NCBI RefSeq assembly: GCF_001424905.1
Contig: NZ_LMCU01000001.1
Location: 2,225,480-2,289,479, forward strand
Source: Leifsonia sp. Root112D2
Lineage (GTDB): Bacteria; Actinomycetota; Actinomycetes; Actinomycetales; Microbacteriaceae
Direction: 5' to 3'
Length of the DNA stretch: 64,000 nucleotides
Shown here: one piece after another, positions 52,021 through 61,100 of the stretch
Layout of the letters: every line of letters starts with the position of its first letter
Position numbering within the stretch: the first letter of the stretch is position 1
Notes under the pieces: generated by a model
Told to the model about the DNA's origin: nothing
Databases searched by the model: none
What the model saw: the letters and a program-made list of their open reading frames with translations, nothing else
Translations under genes and position numbers: made by a program

Positions 52021-52721
52021 AACCCCTGAAGGTCGAGTTCTGCGGCGAGTGGTTCACCGTCGACGAGAGCCACGATTTCATGATCGGTCGCGAGGGCGAC
52101 CTGGCCATCGACGACAACCCGTACCTGCACCGGCAGTTTCTGCGCATCTATAAGGATTTCGACATGTGGTGGCTGGGCAATGTGGGCAATCTGCTCTCCG
52201 CAACCGTCACCGACACCACCGGAACCGTGCAGGCATGGCTCGCGCCCGGCGCAAAGCTGCCGCTGGTCTTCCAGAAGATGCATGTCATGTTCAGCGCGGG
52301 TTCCACCACCTACGACTTCGCCATCCAGGCCGAGGACGACTACTTCAACACCTCGGTCTCGCTGAACACGACGGCGGGCTCCACCACCATCATGCCGGTG
52401 ACGCTGACCGTCTCGCAGAAGCAGCTGATCCTCTCGCTCGCCGAAGACATCCTCACCCAGCAGGTGCCCGGTCGCGGCACCATGCCCACCTCGGCGGATG
52501 CCGCGAAGCGGCTGGGCTGGAGCATGACCACCTTCAATCGCAAACTCGACAATGTGTGCGACAAACTCGACAAGATCGGGGTCTCCGGGCTGCGCGGAGG
52601 CAAGGGCAAGCTGGCCAGCAACAGGCGTGCACGCCTGGTGGAGTACGCGGTGGCCACGCACCTGGTCAGCAACGAAGATCTACCCATGCTCGAGTGGCCG
52701 CGCGACACCGACGACGTCTGA
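52017..52721 (+). CDS. FHA-like protein with C-terminal helix-turn-helix
   Basis: 234 residues, soluble. Residues ~1-110 look like an FHA fold (FMIGREGDLAIDDNPYLHRQ, then WWLGNVGN). The Ser-Arg-x-His element is altered to LHRQF, so phosphopeptide binding may be weak or changed. From about 135 the protein is helical, with a helix-turn-helix-like TSADAAKRLGWSMTTFNRKL and a basic GGKGKLASNRRAR. It may link kinase signalling to transcription of the giant genes that follow. GTG overlaps the kinase stop (GTGA). Its function is not established. Confidence 0.72.
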   Translation: MKPLKVEFCGEWFTVDESHDFMIGREGDLAIDDNPYLHRQFLRIYKDFDMWWLGNVGNLLSATVTDTTGTVQAWLAPGAKLPLVFQKMHVMFSAGSTTYDFAIQAEDDYFNTSVSLNTTAGSTTIMPVTLTVSQKQLILSLAEDILTQQVPGRGTMPTSADAAKRLGWSMTTFNRKLDNVCDKLDKIGVSGLRGGKGKLASNRRARLVEYAVATHLVSNEDLPMLEWPRDTDDV

Positions 52722-52770
52722 GCGGCCCGAGGATTCCCGCCGCCCACGCTCTGGAACGCACCGGGAAGCC

Positions 52771-52790
52771 GTGTTAGCGTTGTCGAGGTT
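52771..52790 (+). promoter_or_regulatory. Conserved upstream box of giant gene 1
   Basis: GTGTTAGCGTTGTCGAGGTT matches 19 of 20 positions of a box at 63537-63556 ahead of giant gene 3. It ends 49 bases before the GTG start; the other ends 53 bases before its start. Both are followed by a short hairpin with a 6-base loop (here CGCCCC-TTTCGG-GGGGCG, 52797-52814). It may be a shared promoter (TAGCGT as -10) or activator site. Confidence 0.6.
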
Positions 52791-52839
52791 TTCCGCCGCC
52801 CCTTTCGGGGGGCGAACGAGCGGTCGTGGGGAGTGAGAC

Positions 52840-55800
52840 GTGGGGGCGTTGTCGTCGTGGATGCGCGGGCGAAAGGCCCTCGCATCCGGCGTCGTGCTTG
52901 CCGTGCTCGCCGGTATCCCGGTGTCTGTGGCCCTGTTGCATCCGGGTTATCCGGTCACCGATGTGAATCTGAACACGCGTGACGTCTGGGTGACGAATGG
53001 TAAGTCGCTTCTGGGTGGACGTATCAATCATCAGATCGGCGAGCTCGATGCCAAGGTGAACGGCTCCTCGGGGCATCTGGACGTGTTACAGGATGGCGGG
53101 GCAACGTTGTTGACGGATGCCTCGCAGGGCACCGTGCAGGTCATCGATCCCGCGTTCGTGTCGTTGACGGAGAAGATCACGGTGCCGGTGGGTGCTCAGT
53201 TGGCGTATGGCAAGGACACGCTGGCGATCCTCTCGACTCAGGGAAAGCTGTGGGTGCTCGACACCTCTGAACACCTCAAGTTCGACGCGTCAACGACGAC
53301 CGCGGATGCGAAGCTCGGCACGGATGCCCAGGTGACGGTGAGCAAGTCGGGCACGGTCTTCGCCGTGTCGCCCACGACGAAGAAGCTCTACACGATCGAT
53401 ACCCCGGGCGCCCAGGCGAAAACTGTCGCGTTTGCGGCACTCACGCACTATCAGCTCTCGGCGGTGGGCGATCATCCGGTGGTGTTGGACACCTCCGCCA
53501 ATACCCTCCTCACCGAGAACGGCTCGGCCGAGAAGCTGCCGGCGAAGGGGCTGCGCATCCAGCAGGCGGGCCCGGACAGCGACACAGCCCTGGTGGCGAC
53601 GGCGACGGGTTTGTTGCGGGTGCCGCTCGGCGGCGGCGACATCGCCACGGTTCCGGCACGGATCGAGCGCGGCATCACGAGTGAAAAGGATGTCTCCGCA
53701 CCGGTATTTTTGAACGGTTGCGACTATGGCGCTTGGGCGGGCGCGCAGAAGTATCTCTACGCCTGCCAGGGCGGCAAAGCGGTGGCCCAGGCCATCGACC
53801 AGCCCGTGCAGGGCAGTGACCTGGTGTTTCGCGTCAACCATGGGGTGATTGCGCTGAACAACCTGGAGAACGGCAACGCCTGGCTGGTCTCCTCGAATAT
53901 GCGACTCGTCAACAACTGGGCACAGGTGAATCCAGATGTCGTCACCAAAGACGGCCAGACCGGCAAGGAGCGCCCCGTCAAGGCGTCGTTCGAAGACGCC
54001 GTGGCGCATCGAACCACGGTGAACAAGCCGCCCGTCGCCGTCGCCGACAACTTCGGCGTGCGACCCGCGCGAACGACGGTGCTTCCCGTGTTGAGCAACG
54101 ACACTGACCCCGATGGCGATGTGCTCACCATCACGACAGTCGATCCCGTCGAGGCCAGGCAAGGCAAGCTCGACGTGATCGACGGCGGCAGGGCCGTGCA
54201 ATTCACGCCGGCGCAGACGGCATCCTCCACGGTCTCGTTCCGGTACACGATCACCGACGGGCGTCAGGCGTTCGCCACGGCGCAGGTCAACGTGACTCTG
54301 CGGCCGAACACGGTCAATGACGCCCCGGTCGCCACCAGGTCGAGCACCGCGACCGTCGAGGTCGGCCAGTCGATTCGCTACAACGTGCTGAACGACTGGA
54401 TCGACCCCGACGGCGACGACGTCTACCTTGTCGGTGCATCTGCCACCACCTCCGACGCTGTACAGTTCACGCCGGACGGCTTCGTCACTTTCACGAGCAA
54501 GACCGGGCAGAGCGGGTCGAAAGAGGTGGCCTTCACGGTTTCCGACGGTCGCACCACCGCCAGCGGCAAGCTCACGGTCAATGTAAAGCCGGCGGACTCG
54601 CTCGATCCGGTGGCCGTGCCCGACTTCGCGACAGCATTCACGGGATCGAGCGTGGTCATCCACCCCCTCGAGAACGACCTCTCGCCGTCCGGCGGCACCC
54701 TCTCACTGCTGGGGGCCAAGGCCGATAACGGTACGGACGCCACCGCGACAGCCGACCAGGACCGCTCGACCATCAGTTTTGAGGCCAACGCGACGGGCGC
54801 CTACTACCTCACCTACACGCTTGCCGCAGGCTCCCACACCACGCAGGGTCTCGTTCTCGTCAACGTGAGCGATCCGCCGGCCTCGAAGAAGCCGCCGATA
54901 GCGGTCAAGGACACCGCATACGTGCGACCGGGGGAGCCGAGCACCGTCAACGTACTCGACAACGACGTGTCGCCATCCGGTCGCGTGCTCGTCGTGCAAT
55001 CCGTGGCGAAGGGGGCGGATGCCGATTCCCTCAATGTCGAGGTGCTCGCGAATTCGGTCATCAGGGTGACGGCCCCGGGTGTGCTCGCGCGCCAGGTGCA
55101 ACTGAGCTATACGATCTCGGATGGCTACGCCACCTCGACGGCGGGAATCACCGTGGTTCCGATCCCGCCGCTGGTCAATCACCAGCCGCCGGTGGCCGAG
55201 CCGGATGCCGTGACGGTGCGTGCCGGAGACGTGGCCACCGTGCACGTTCTCGACAACGACAGTTCGCCCGACAACGAGCCGTTCACCCTCGACTCCGCGC
55301 TGAAGAATACCTCGAAGATGGGCGCGGGAGCCGAGGCGTTCATCAGCAAGAAGGTCGTGCGCTATCAGGCACCGAACAAGGCGGGTGTCTACACGGTCGG
55401 CTATGGCATCACCGACAAGTTCAACCAGACGGCGACGGCGACGGTCACCTTCACGGTGCTTGCGGCATCCAAGGAGAAGGACAGGGCGCCGCAGCCCCAG
55501 GAGCTGACGGCGCGAGCATTCGCGGGAGCGGCCGTCGACGTGGTTATTCCTCTCGACGGGCTTGATCCCGACGGTGACTCCGTCTCGCTCGACGGGGTGC
55601 AGAGCGCGCCGACACTGGGCCGCATCACCAAGACGACGGCTACCTCGCTGACCTACCAGGCGTATCCGACCTCCGTGGGTACGGACACGTTCAGCTATGC
55701 ACTCATCGACACCTATGGAAAGAGCGCGACCGGCACCGTGCACATCGGCATCGTGCCGAGGCCGTCGACCGTGAAACCGCCGACGGCCGTGGATGATCGT

Positions 55801-58131
55801 GTGGAGGTGAAGCCGGGCAAGGTTGCCTCGGTGCCGGTCCTGTTGAACGACTCCGACCCCAACGGCTACGTGATCAGCCTTCTGCCGAGGCTGCCCGAGG
55901 TGCAGGCTCCGTTGAGGGCGAAAGTTTCCGGCGGCAACGTGTTGGTGACGGCGCCATCGACCGAGGGCGCGTTTGTCATTCGGTATCAGATCAGTAACGG
56001 TCAGGGTGGTTCGGCGACGGCGTTCATCCAGGTGCTGGTGACGAAGGATGCCACACCCGTGTACCCCACCGCAGCCGACCATGTGATCGAGATCGGCCAG
56101 CTCGCGGGCAAGAGCAGCGTCGGCGTCGACGTGCTCGAGGGGGCGCTGAACCCCTCGGGACCGGTCGGCAATCTGACGGTGGCCGTCGAGGGCCCTCACG
56201 CGGGCGCGGCGAAGGTCGGCAACGATGGCACCGTCACCGTGACGCCGGGTGCGCACCGCATGGCCATCACCTACTCGCTCACCGATCCCGCGAGCAAGCT
56301 GGCCGGCAGGGCCTTCATCATCGTGCCGCCGAAACCCGGATCGGCCGACGCCTCCACCGCTCCACCGCACATCAAGCCGGGCCTCGCACAACAGGTGGTC
56401 ACCATGAACGGTGAGAAGACCTGGAAGCTGTCACAGATCATCGACGTGCCGTCGGGGCGTTCCTTCAGCATGACGGGCGCGGGCGGAACGTCATCGTCCC
56501 ACGGAACAGGTACCTCCCCGTACGTGAATGCGCAGACACTGACCTTCGCCGCGGCCAAGGATTACCGTGGGCCAGCCGCCATCACCTTCCGGGTCAATGA
56601 CGGCAAGGATCCGGGAACGACGAAGGACCGCATTACCCTTCTGACCCTTCCGATCACCGTCGGAAGCCCCGACCAAAGCGATGTTCCGCCCACCTTCACG
56701 CCGCCGAACCTCACCATCGAGGCGGGCGAGAAACCTCAGACCATCGACCTGCGCAGCTCGAGCTTCCACCCCAACCCGCAGGTACTGAGCCAGCTCGGCT
56801 ACCACGGCCTCACGGGAGCGACGAAGGACGTCGCGGCGAGCCTGAGCGGCTCCCAGCTCACGGTCTCCTCGCCCCTCGGCGTGCAGCCGGGTGCCACGGC
56901 GCGGCTGAGATTCACCGTGACATACAAGAACTTCTCAATTCCGGGTTCGGTCAATGTGCGGGTGGTCTCGTCGACCAGGCCGGTCGCCTCCCAAAAGAAT
57001 GCGCCGCAACAGCGTGAGCTCAAACGTGGCACGGCCGGCGGCGTCACGGTGAACAATGCCGTCTCAGACAGCTACTGGATCAACCCATTCCCCGAGAAGC
57101 CGCTGGTCATTCTCGACGCCACCGCCGTCAGCGCGCCGAAGGGCGTCACCGTGCGGCACACGGCATCGTCGATCACCGTCGAGGCGGGTACCGCCGCTGC
57201 GGCCGGCCGCGTGAACATTCAGTACCACGTGCAGGACGCCACGAAGGACCCGCAGCGTGTGCAGATCGGCCAGCTCACCGTGAGCATCCACGATGTTCCC
57301 GATCAGCCGCCTGCGCCCTCGAATGTCAAGGCCTCAGACGCCCAGGCGACCATGCAGATCTCGGCGCCGCGCAGCGACAACGGCAAGGCGATCAACTCCT
57401 ATCAGGTGGCGTGGAACGGCGGAAGCGCCACGACCGGAACCGGAACATTCACGGCCACAAAGCTGAGCAATGGAACGCGGTACTCATTCAAGGTTCGTGC
57501 GCACAACGCCGACGGCTGGGGAGCATGGTCGTCCCTCAGTGCAAGCGTCACGCCGTACGGCACGCCGAGCGCCCCGACGAACGTCTCCCTGAAGGGCTCC
57601 GACCAGTACGCGACGAGCCTCAGCATGACCTGGAGCGCACCCAGCGTGACCGGTGGCGGCCCGGTGCAGTACTCCTACAGTTTCGACAGCGGCAACTGGA
57701 GCACGTGGTCGACGGCGAAAACCGCGACGCGCAAGGCCGCAGTGGGAAAGCACTCATTCACAGTTCGCGCCAGGAACGTGGGCAGCGGAAAGGTCGGCCG
57801 GAGCGCGGCCTCGAATGTCTGGCAGATCAACAAGACGCCCGTGCCAAAGCGGGCGGTCACCATCGCCAAGGGTTCCTCTTTCGTTGGAAGCGGCTGCAAC
57901 GTTGGCTGCTCGTATTACAAGGTCACAATCGCGCACTTTGCGAAGGGCTCCTACACGATTCACTATTATTGCCCTGGGCCGTCTGCCGTGTCGTACACCG
58001 ACACGATCAAGGCGGGCAGCAACGGCTCCGGTTCCTTCAACTCCGAGAATGGCTCACACTTCCGGTGCGGTTACAACACCTACGTCAAGGTCGACGGCGT
58101 CACGAGCAACACCATGAATTTCAAACCGTGA
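52840..58131 (+). CDS. Giant exported tandem-95/Ig-like repeat protein (copy 1)
   Basis: 1,763 residues. An N-terminal signal anchor (RKALASGVVLAVLAGIPVSV) precedes a ~350-residue beta-rich domain that may be a propeller. Eight repeats of ~95-100 residues start near 395, 494, 588, 684, 782, 883, 979 and 1074, each with a PPVAxxD...VLxNDxDPDGD core like cadherin/VCBS Ig-like modules. A beta-sandwich region (~1180-1480), two FN3 domains (~1487-1660) and an ~80-residue C-terminal domain with Cys at 1686, 1690, 1711 and 1743 follow. No LPxTG or C-terminal anchor is seen. GTG start with GGGGAG upstream. Probably a surface adhesin or wall-spanning fibre linked to the kinase operon; the role is inferred. 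Confidence 0.85.
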   Translation: MGALSSWMRGRKALASGVVLAVLAGIPVSVALLHPGYPVTDVNLNTRDVWVTNGKSLLGGRINHQIGELDAKVNGSSGHLDVLQDGGATLLTDASQGTVQVIDPAFVSLTEKITVPVGAQLAYGKDTLAILSTQGKLWVLDTSEHLKFDASTTTADAKLGTDAQVTVSKSGTVFAVSPTTKKLYTIDTPGAQAKTVAFAALTHYQLSAVGDHPVVLDTSANTLLTENGSAEKLPAKGLRIQQAGPDSDTALVATATGLLRVPLGGGDIATVPARIERGITSEKDVSAPVFLNGCDYGAWAGAQKYLYACQGGKAVAQAIDQPVQGSDLVFRVNHGVIALNNLENGNAWLVSSNMRLVNNWAQVNPDVVTKDGQTGKERPVKASFEDAVAHRTTVNKPPVAVADNFGVRPARTTVLPVLSNDTDPDGDVLTITTVDPVEARQGKLDVIDGGRAVQFTPAQTASSTVSFRYTITDGRQAFATAQVNVTLRPNTVNDAPVATRSSTATVEVGQSIRYNVLNDWIDPDGDDVYLVGASATTSDAVQFTPDGFVTFTSKTGQSGSKEVAFTVSDGRTTASGKLTVNVKPADSLDPVAVPDFATAFTGSSVVIHPLENDLSPSGGTLSLLGAKADNGTDATATADQDRSTISFEANATGAYYLTYTLAAGSHTTQGLVLVNVSDPPASKKPPIAVKDTAYVRPGEPSTVNVLDNDVSPSGRVLVVQSVAKGADADSLNVEVLANSVIRVTAPGVLARQVQLSYTISDGYATSTAGITVVPIPPLVNHQPPVAEPDAVTVRAGDVATVHVLDNDSSPDNEPFTLDSALKNTSKMGAGAEAFISKKVVRYQAPNKAGVYTVGYGITDKFNQTATATVTFTVLAASKEKDRAPQPQELTARAFAGAAVDVVIPLDGLDPDGDSVSLDGVQSAPTLGRITKTTATSLTYQAYPTSVGTDTFSYALIDTYGKSATGTVHIGIVPRPSTVKPPTAVDDRVEVKPGKVASVPVLLNDSDPNGYVISLLPRLPEVQAPLRAKVSGGNVLVTAPSTEGAFVIRYQISNGQGGSATAFIQVLVTKDATPVYPTAADHVIEIGQLAGKSSVGVDVLEGALNPSGPVGNLTVAVEGPHAGAAKVGNDGTVTVTPGAHRMAITYSLTDPASKLAGRAFIIVPPKPGSADASTAPPHIKPGLAQQVVTMNGEKTWKLSQIIDVPSGRSFSMTGAGGTSSSHGTGTSPYVNAQTLTFAAAKDYRGPAAITFRVNDGKDPGTTKDRITLLTLPITVGSPDQSDVPPTFTPPNLTIEAGEKPQTIDLRSSSFHPNPQVLSQLGYHGLTGATKDVAASLSGSQLTVSSPLGVQPGATARLRFTVTYKNFSIPGSVNVRVVSSTRPVASQKNAPQQRELKRGTAGGVTVNNAVSDSYWINPFPEKPLVILDATAVSAPKGVTVRHTASSITVEAGTAAAAGRVNIQYHVQDATKDPQRVQIGQLTVSIHDVPDQPPAPSNVKASDAQATMQISAPRSDNGKAINSYQVAWNGGSATTGTGTFTATKLSNGTRYSFKVRAHNADGWGAWSSLSASVTPYGTPSAPTNVSLKGSDQYATSLSMTWSAPSVTGGGPVQYSYSFDSGNWSTWSTAKTATRKAAVGKHSFTVRARNVGSGKVGRSAASNVWQINKTPVPKRAVTIAKGSSFVGSGCNVGCSYYKVTIAHFAKGSYTIHYYCPGPSAVSYTDTIKAGSNGSGSFNSENGSHFRCGYNTYVKVDGVTSNTMNFKP

Positions 58132-58178
58132 TGCACCGCGCTGACTGTGAGGCCGATTAAATGAGGGGATCCGGGGGA

Positions 58179-61100
58179 ATGGTGTCTTCGTGGCTGCGCG
58201 GTCGCAAGGCCGTCGCATCCGCGATTGCGCTTGCATTGCTCGCCGGCGTGCCGGTGTCACTGGCCGTGTTGAATCCGGGCTTTCCCGTCACCGACGTCAA
58301 TCTCAACACGCGTGACGTGTGGGTGACCAACGGGCACGAGCTGTTGGGCGGTCGCCTGAACCATCAGATCGGCGAGCTCGACGCCAAGGTGAACGGCTCG
58401 TCGAGTCACCTGGACGTGCTGCAGGATGGCGGGGCAACGCTGCTGACGGATGCCTCGCTGGGCACCGTGCAGATCATCGACCCCGCTTTCGTGTCACTGA
58501 CGGAGAAGATCACGGTGCCCGTCGGAGCGCAGCTCGCCTACGGTGAGAACACCCTCGCCATCCTGTCGCCACAGGGCAAACTCTGGGTGCTCGACACCTC
58601 AGCGCATCTCACCTTCGACCAGTCGGCGACCCCGCCAGCCGTGAAGCTCGGCCCGGATGCCCAGGTGGCCGTGAGCAAGTCGGGCATGGTTTTCGGCGTC
58701 TCGCCCACGAAGAAGAAGCTATACACCATTGAGCACGTGGGGGCGGCGGTGACAAGCACGCCGATGCCTCTCGCGAAACACTTCCAGCTCTCCGCCGTCG
58801 GCGACCACCCGGTGGTGCTGAACACCGATGCCAATACCCTCGTCACCTCCGACGGCGCCGGCCACGCGCTGCCCTCGAAGGGCCTGCGCATCCAGCAGGC
58901 GGGCCCCGACAGCGAGGCCGCCCTGGTGGCAACGGGAACCGGACTGCTGCGCGTGCCGCTCAATGGCGACAAGCCGCAGACCATCACCGCGCAGCTGCGG
59001 GGCGCTGTCACGAGCGAGGACGCGGTCTCGGCACCCGTCTATCTGGGCGGCTGCGCGTATGGCGCATGGGCGGGCGCGCAAAAGTATCTCTACGCGTGCG
59101 ACGGTGCCAAGCCCGTCGCACGTGACATCGACCAGGCGGTACAGAACAGCGAACTCGTCTTTCGGGTGAATCACGGCGTGATAGCCCTGAACGACCTACA
59201 GGACGGCAACGCCTGGCTGGTCTCCTCGAACATGCGCCTGGTGAATAACTGGGCGCAGGTGAACCCGGATATCGTCACCAAGGACGGCGACAAGGGCAAG
59301 GAACGGCCGGTCAAACAATCCTTCGAAGACGCCGTCGCGCATCGCACCACGGTGAATCAGGCGCCGGTCGCGGTAGCCGATTCGTTCGGCGTGCGCCCGA
59401 ACCGCACCACGATTCTGCCCGTGCTCAACAACGACACGGATGCCGATGGTGACGTTCTCACCATCACGAAGGTCGACCCGATCGAGAAGGCACAGGGCCG
59501 GCTCGATGTGATCGACGGTGGTAGGTCGGTGCAGTTCACGCCCGCGTCGACGGCATCGACGACGGTATCGTTCCGATACACCATCACCGATGGCCGCGAC
59601 GCCTACGCGACCGCCCAGGTGAACGTCTCTGTGCGGCCGAACACCGTCAACAAGGCGCCAGTGGCGACACGATCGAGCAGTGCAACGCTCGAGGTGGGCC
59701 AGTCCATTCAGTACAACGTGCTGAACGACTGGATTGATCCGGATGGTGACGCGATCTATCTGGTGGGTGCGGCATCCACGACAGCGGACACGGTGCAATT
59801 CACCCCGGACGGTTTCGTCACCTTCACGAGCAAGACCGGTCAGACCGGTTCGAAGCAGGTGACATTCACCGTCTCCGATGGCCGAACGAGCTCGACGGGC
59901 AAACTGCTGGTTGAGGTGAAGCCGGCCGATTCGCTCGATCCCGTCGCGGTTCCCGACTTCGCAACAGCGCTGACCGCCGAAGCGGTGGCCATTCACCCGC
60001 TCGAAAACGACCTGTCACCTGCCGGAAGCCCGCTCTCGCTCGTCGGCGCGAAGCTGAGCGAGGGTAAGGCGGCAACCGTCACGAGCGACCAGGGCACCTC
60101 GACCATCACCTTCAGCGCCTCGGCTCCGGGGGCCTACTACCTCACCTACAAACTGATCGCCGGCTCGCACTCGAGCGAGGGGGTCGTGCGGGTGGATGTC
60201 GCGAACCCGCCGACAACCAAGACACCGCCCATCGCGGTGAAGGACATCGCCTATGTGCGGCCGGGGGAGCCGAGCACGGTGAACGTGCTCGAGAACGATG
60301 TGTCGCCATCCGGTCGCGTGCTTGTGGTGCAGTCGCTCACCAAGGGGGCCGATGCCGATGCCGTCAACGTCGAGCTGCTGGCCAGTTCGGTCGTGCGCAT
60401 CACGGTGCCCGGTGTGCTGGCGCGGCAGGTGCAGTTGAGCTACACGATTTCGGATGGCTACTCCACCTCGACCGCGGGCATCACCGTCGTTCCCATTCCG
60501 CCACTCGTGAACCACCAGCCGCCCGTGGCCGTGGATGACGTGGCAACGGTGCGCGCCGGTGATATCGTCACCGTGCCGGTGCTGGCCAATGACACCTCGC
60601 CGGACAACGAGCCGTTCACCCTCGATGCCGCCCTGAAGAGCACCGCCAAGGCAGGCAAGGGGGGCGACGCCTTCGTGAGCGGCACGTCCGTGCGCTACCA
60701 GGCACCGCAGAAGGCCGGGGTCTACAGCGTCACGTATGGCATCTCAGACAAGTTCAAGCAGGCGGCGACCGCCACGGTGACCTTCACCGTCACGGCCGCG
60801 AACGCGAAGACCAACCGTGCCCCGGTGCCGCAGGAACTCACGGCACGGGCATTCGCCGGCTCCGCCGTCGAGGTGGACGTTCCGCTCGACGGCATTGACC
60901 CGGACGGCGACTCCGTCACCCTCGACGGCATCAAGACCGCACCGGGGCTCGGCCGGGTGGCGGATGTGACGACCTCCTCGTTCACCTATCAGGCGTACCC
61001 GCTGTCGCTGGGTACAGACACTTTCACTTACACGGTGCGGGATGTCTATGGCAAGACCGCCGTCGGAACGGTGCACATCGGTGTGGTGCCGCGCCCGTCG

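Noticed and set aside
54703..56391. Minus-strand open frame of 562 codons inside giant gene 1
   Set aside because: Shadow of the repeat-coding strand: Arg/Gly/His-rich, no ribosome-binding site and no domain.
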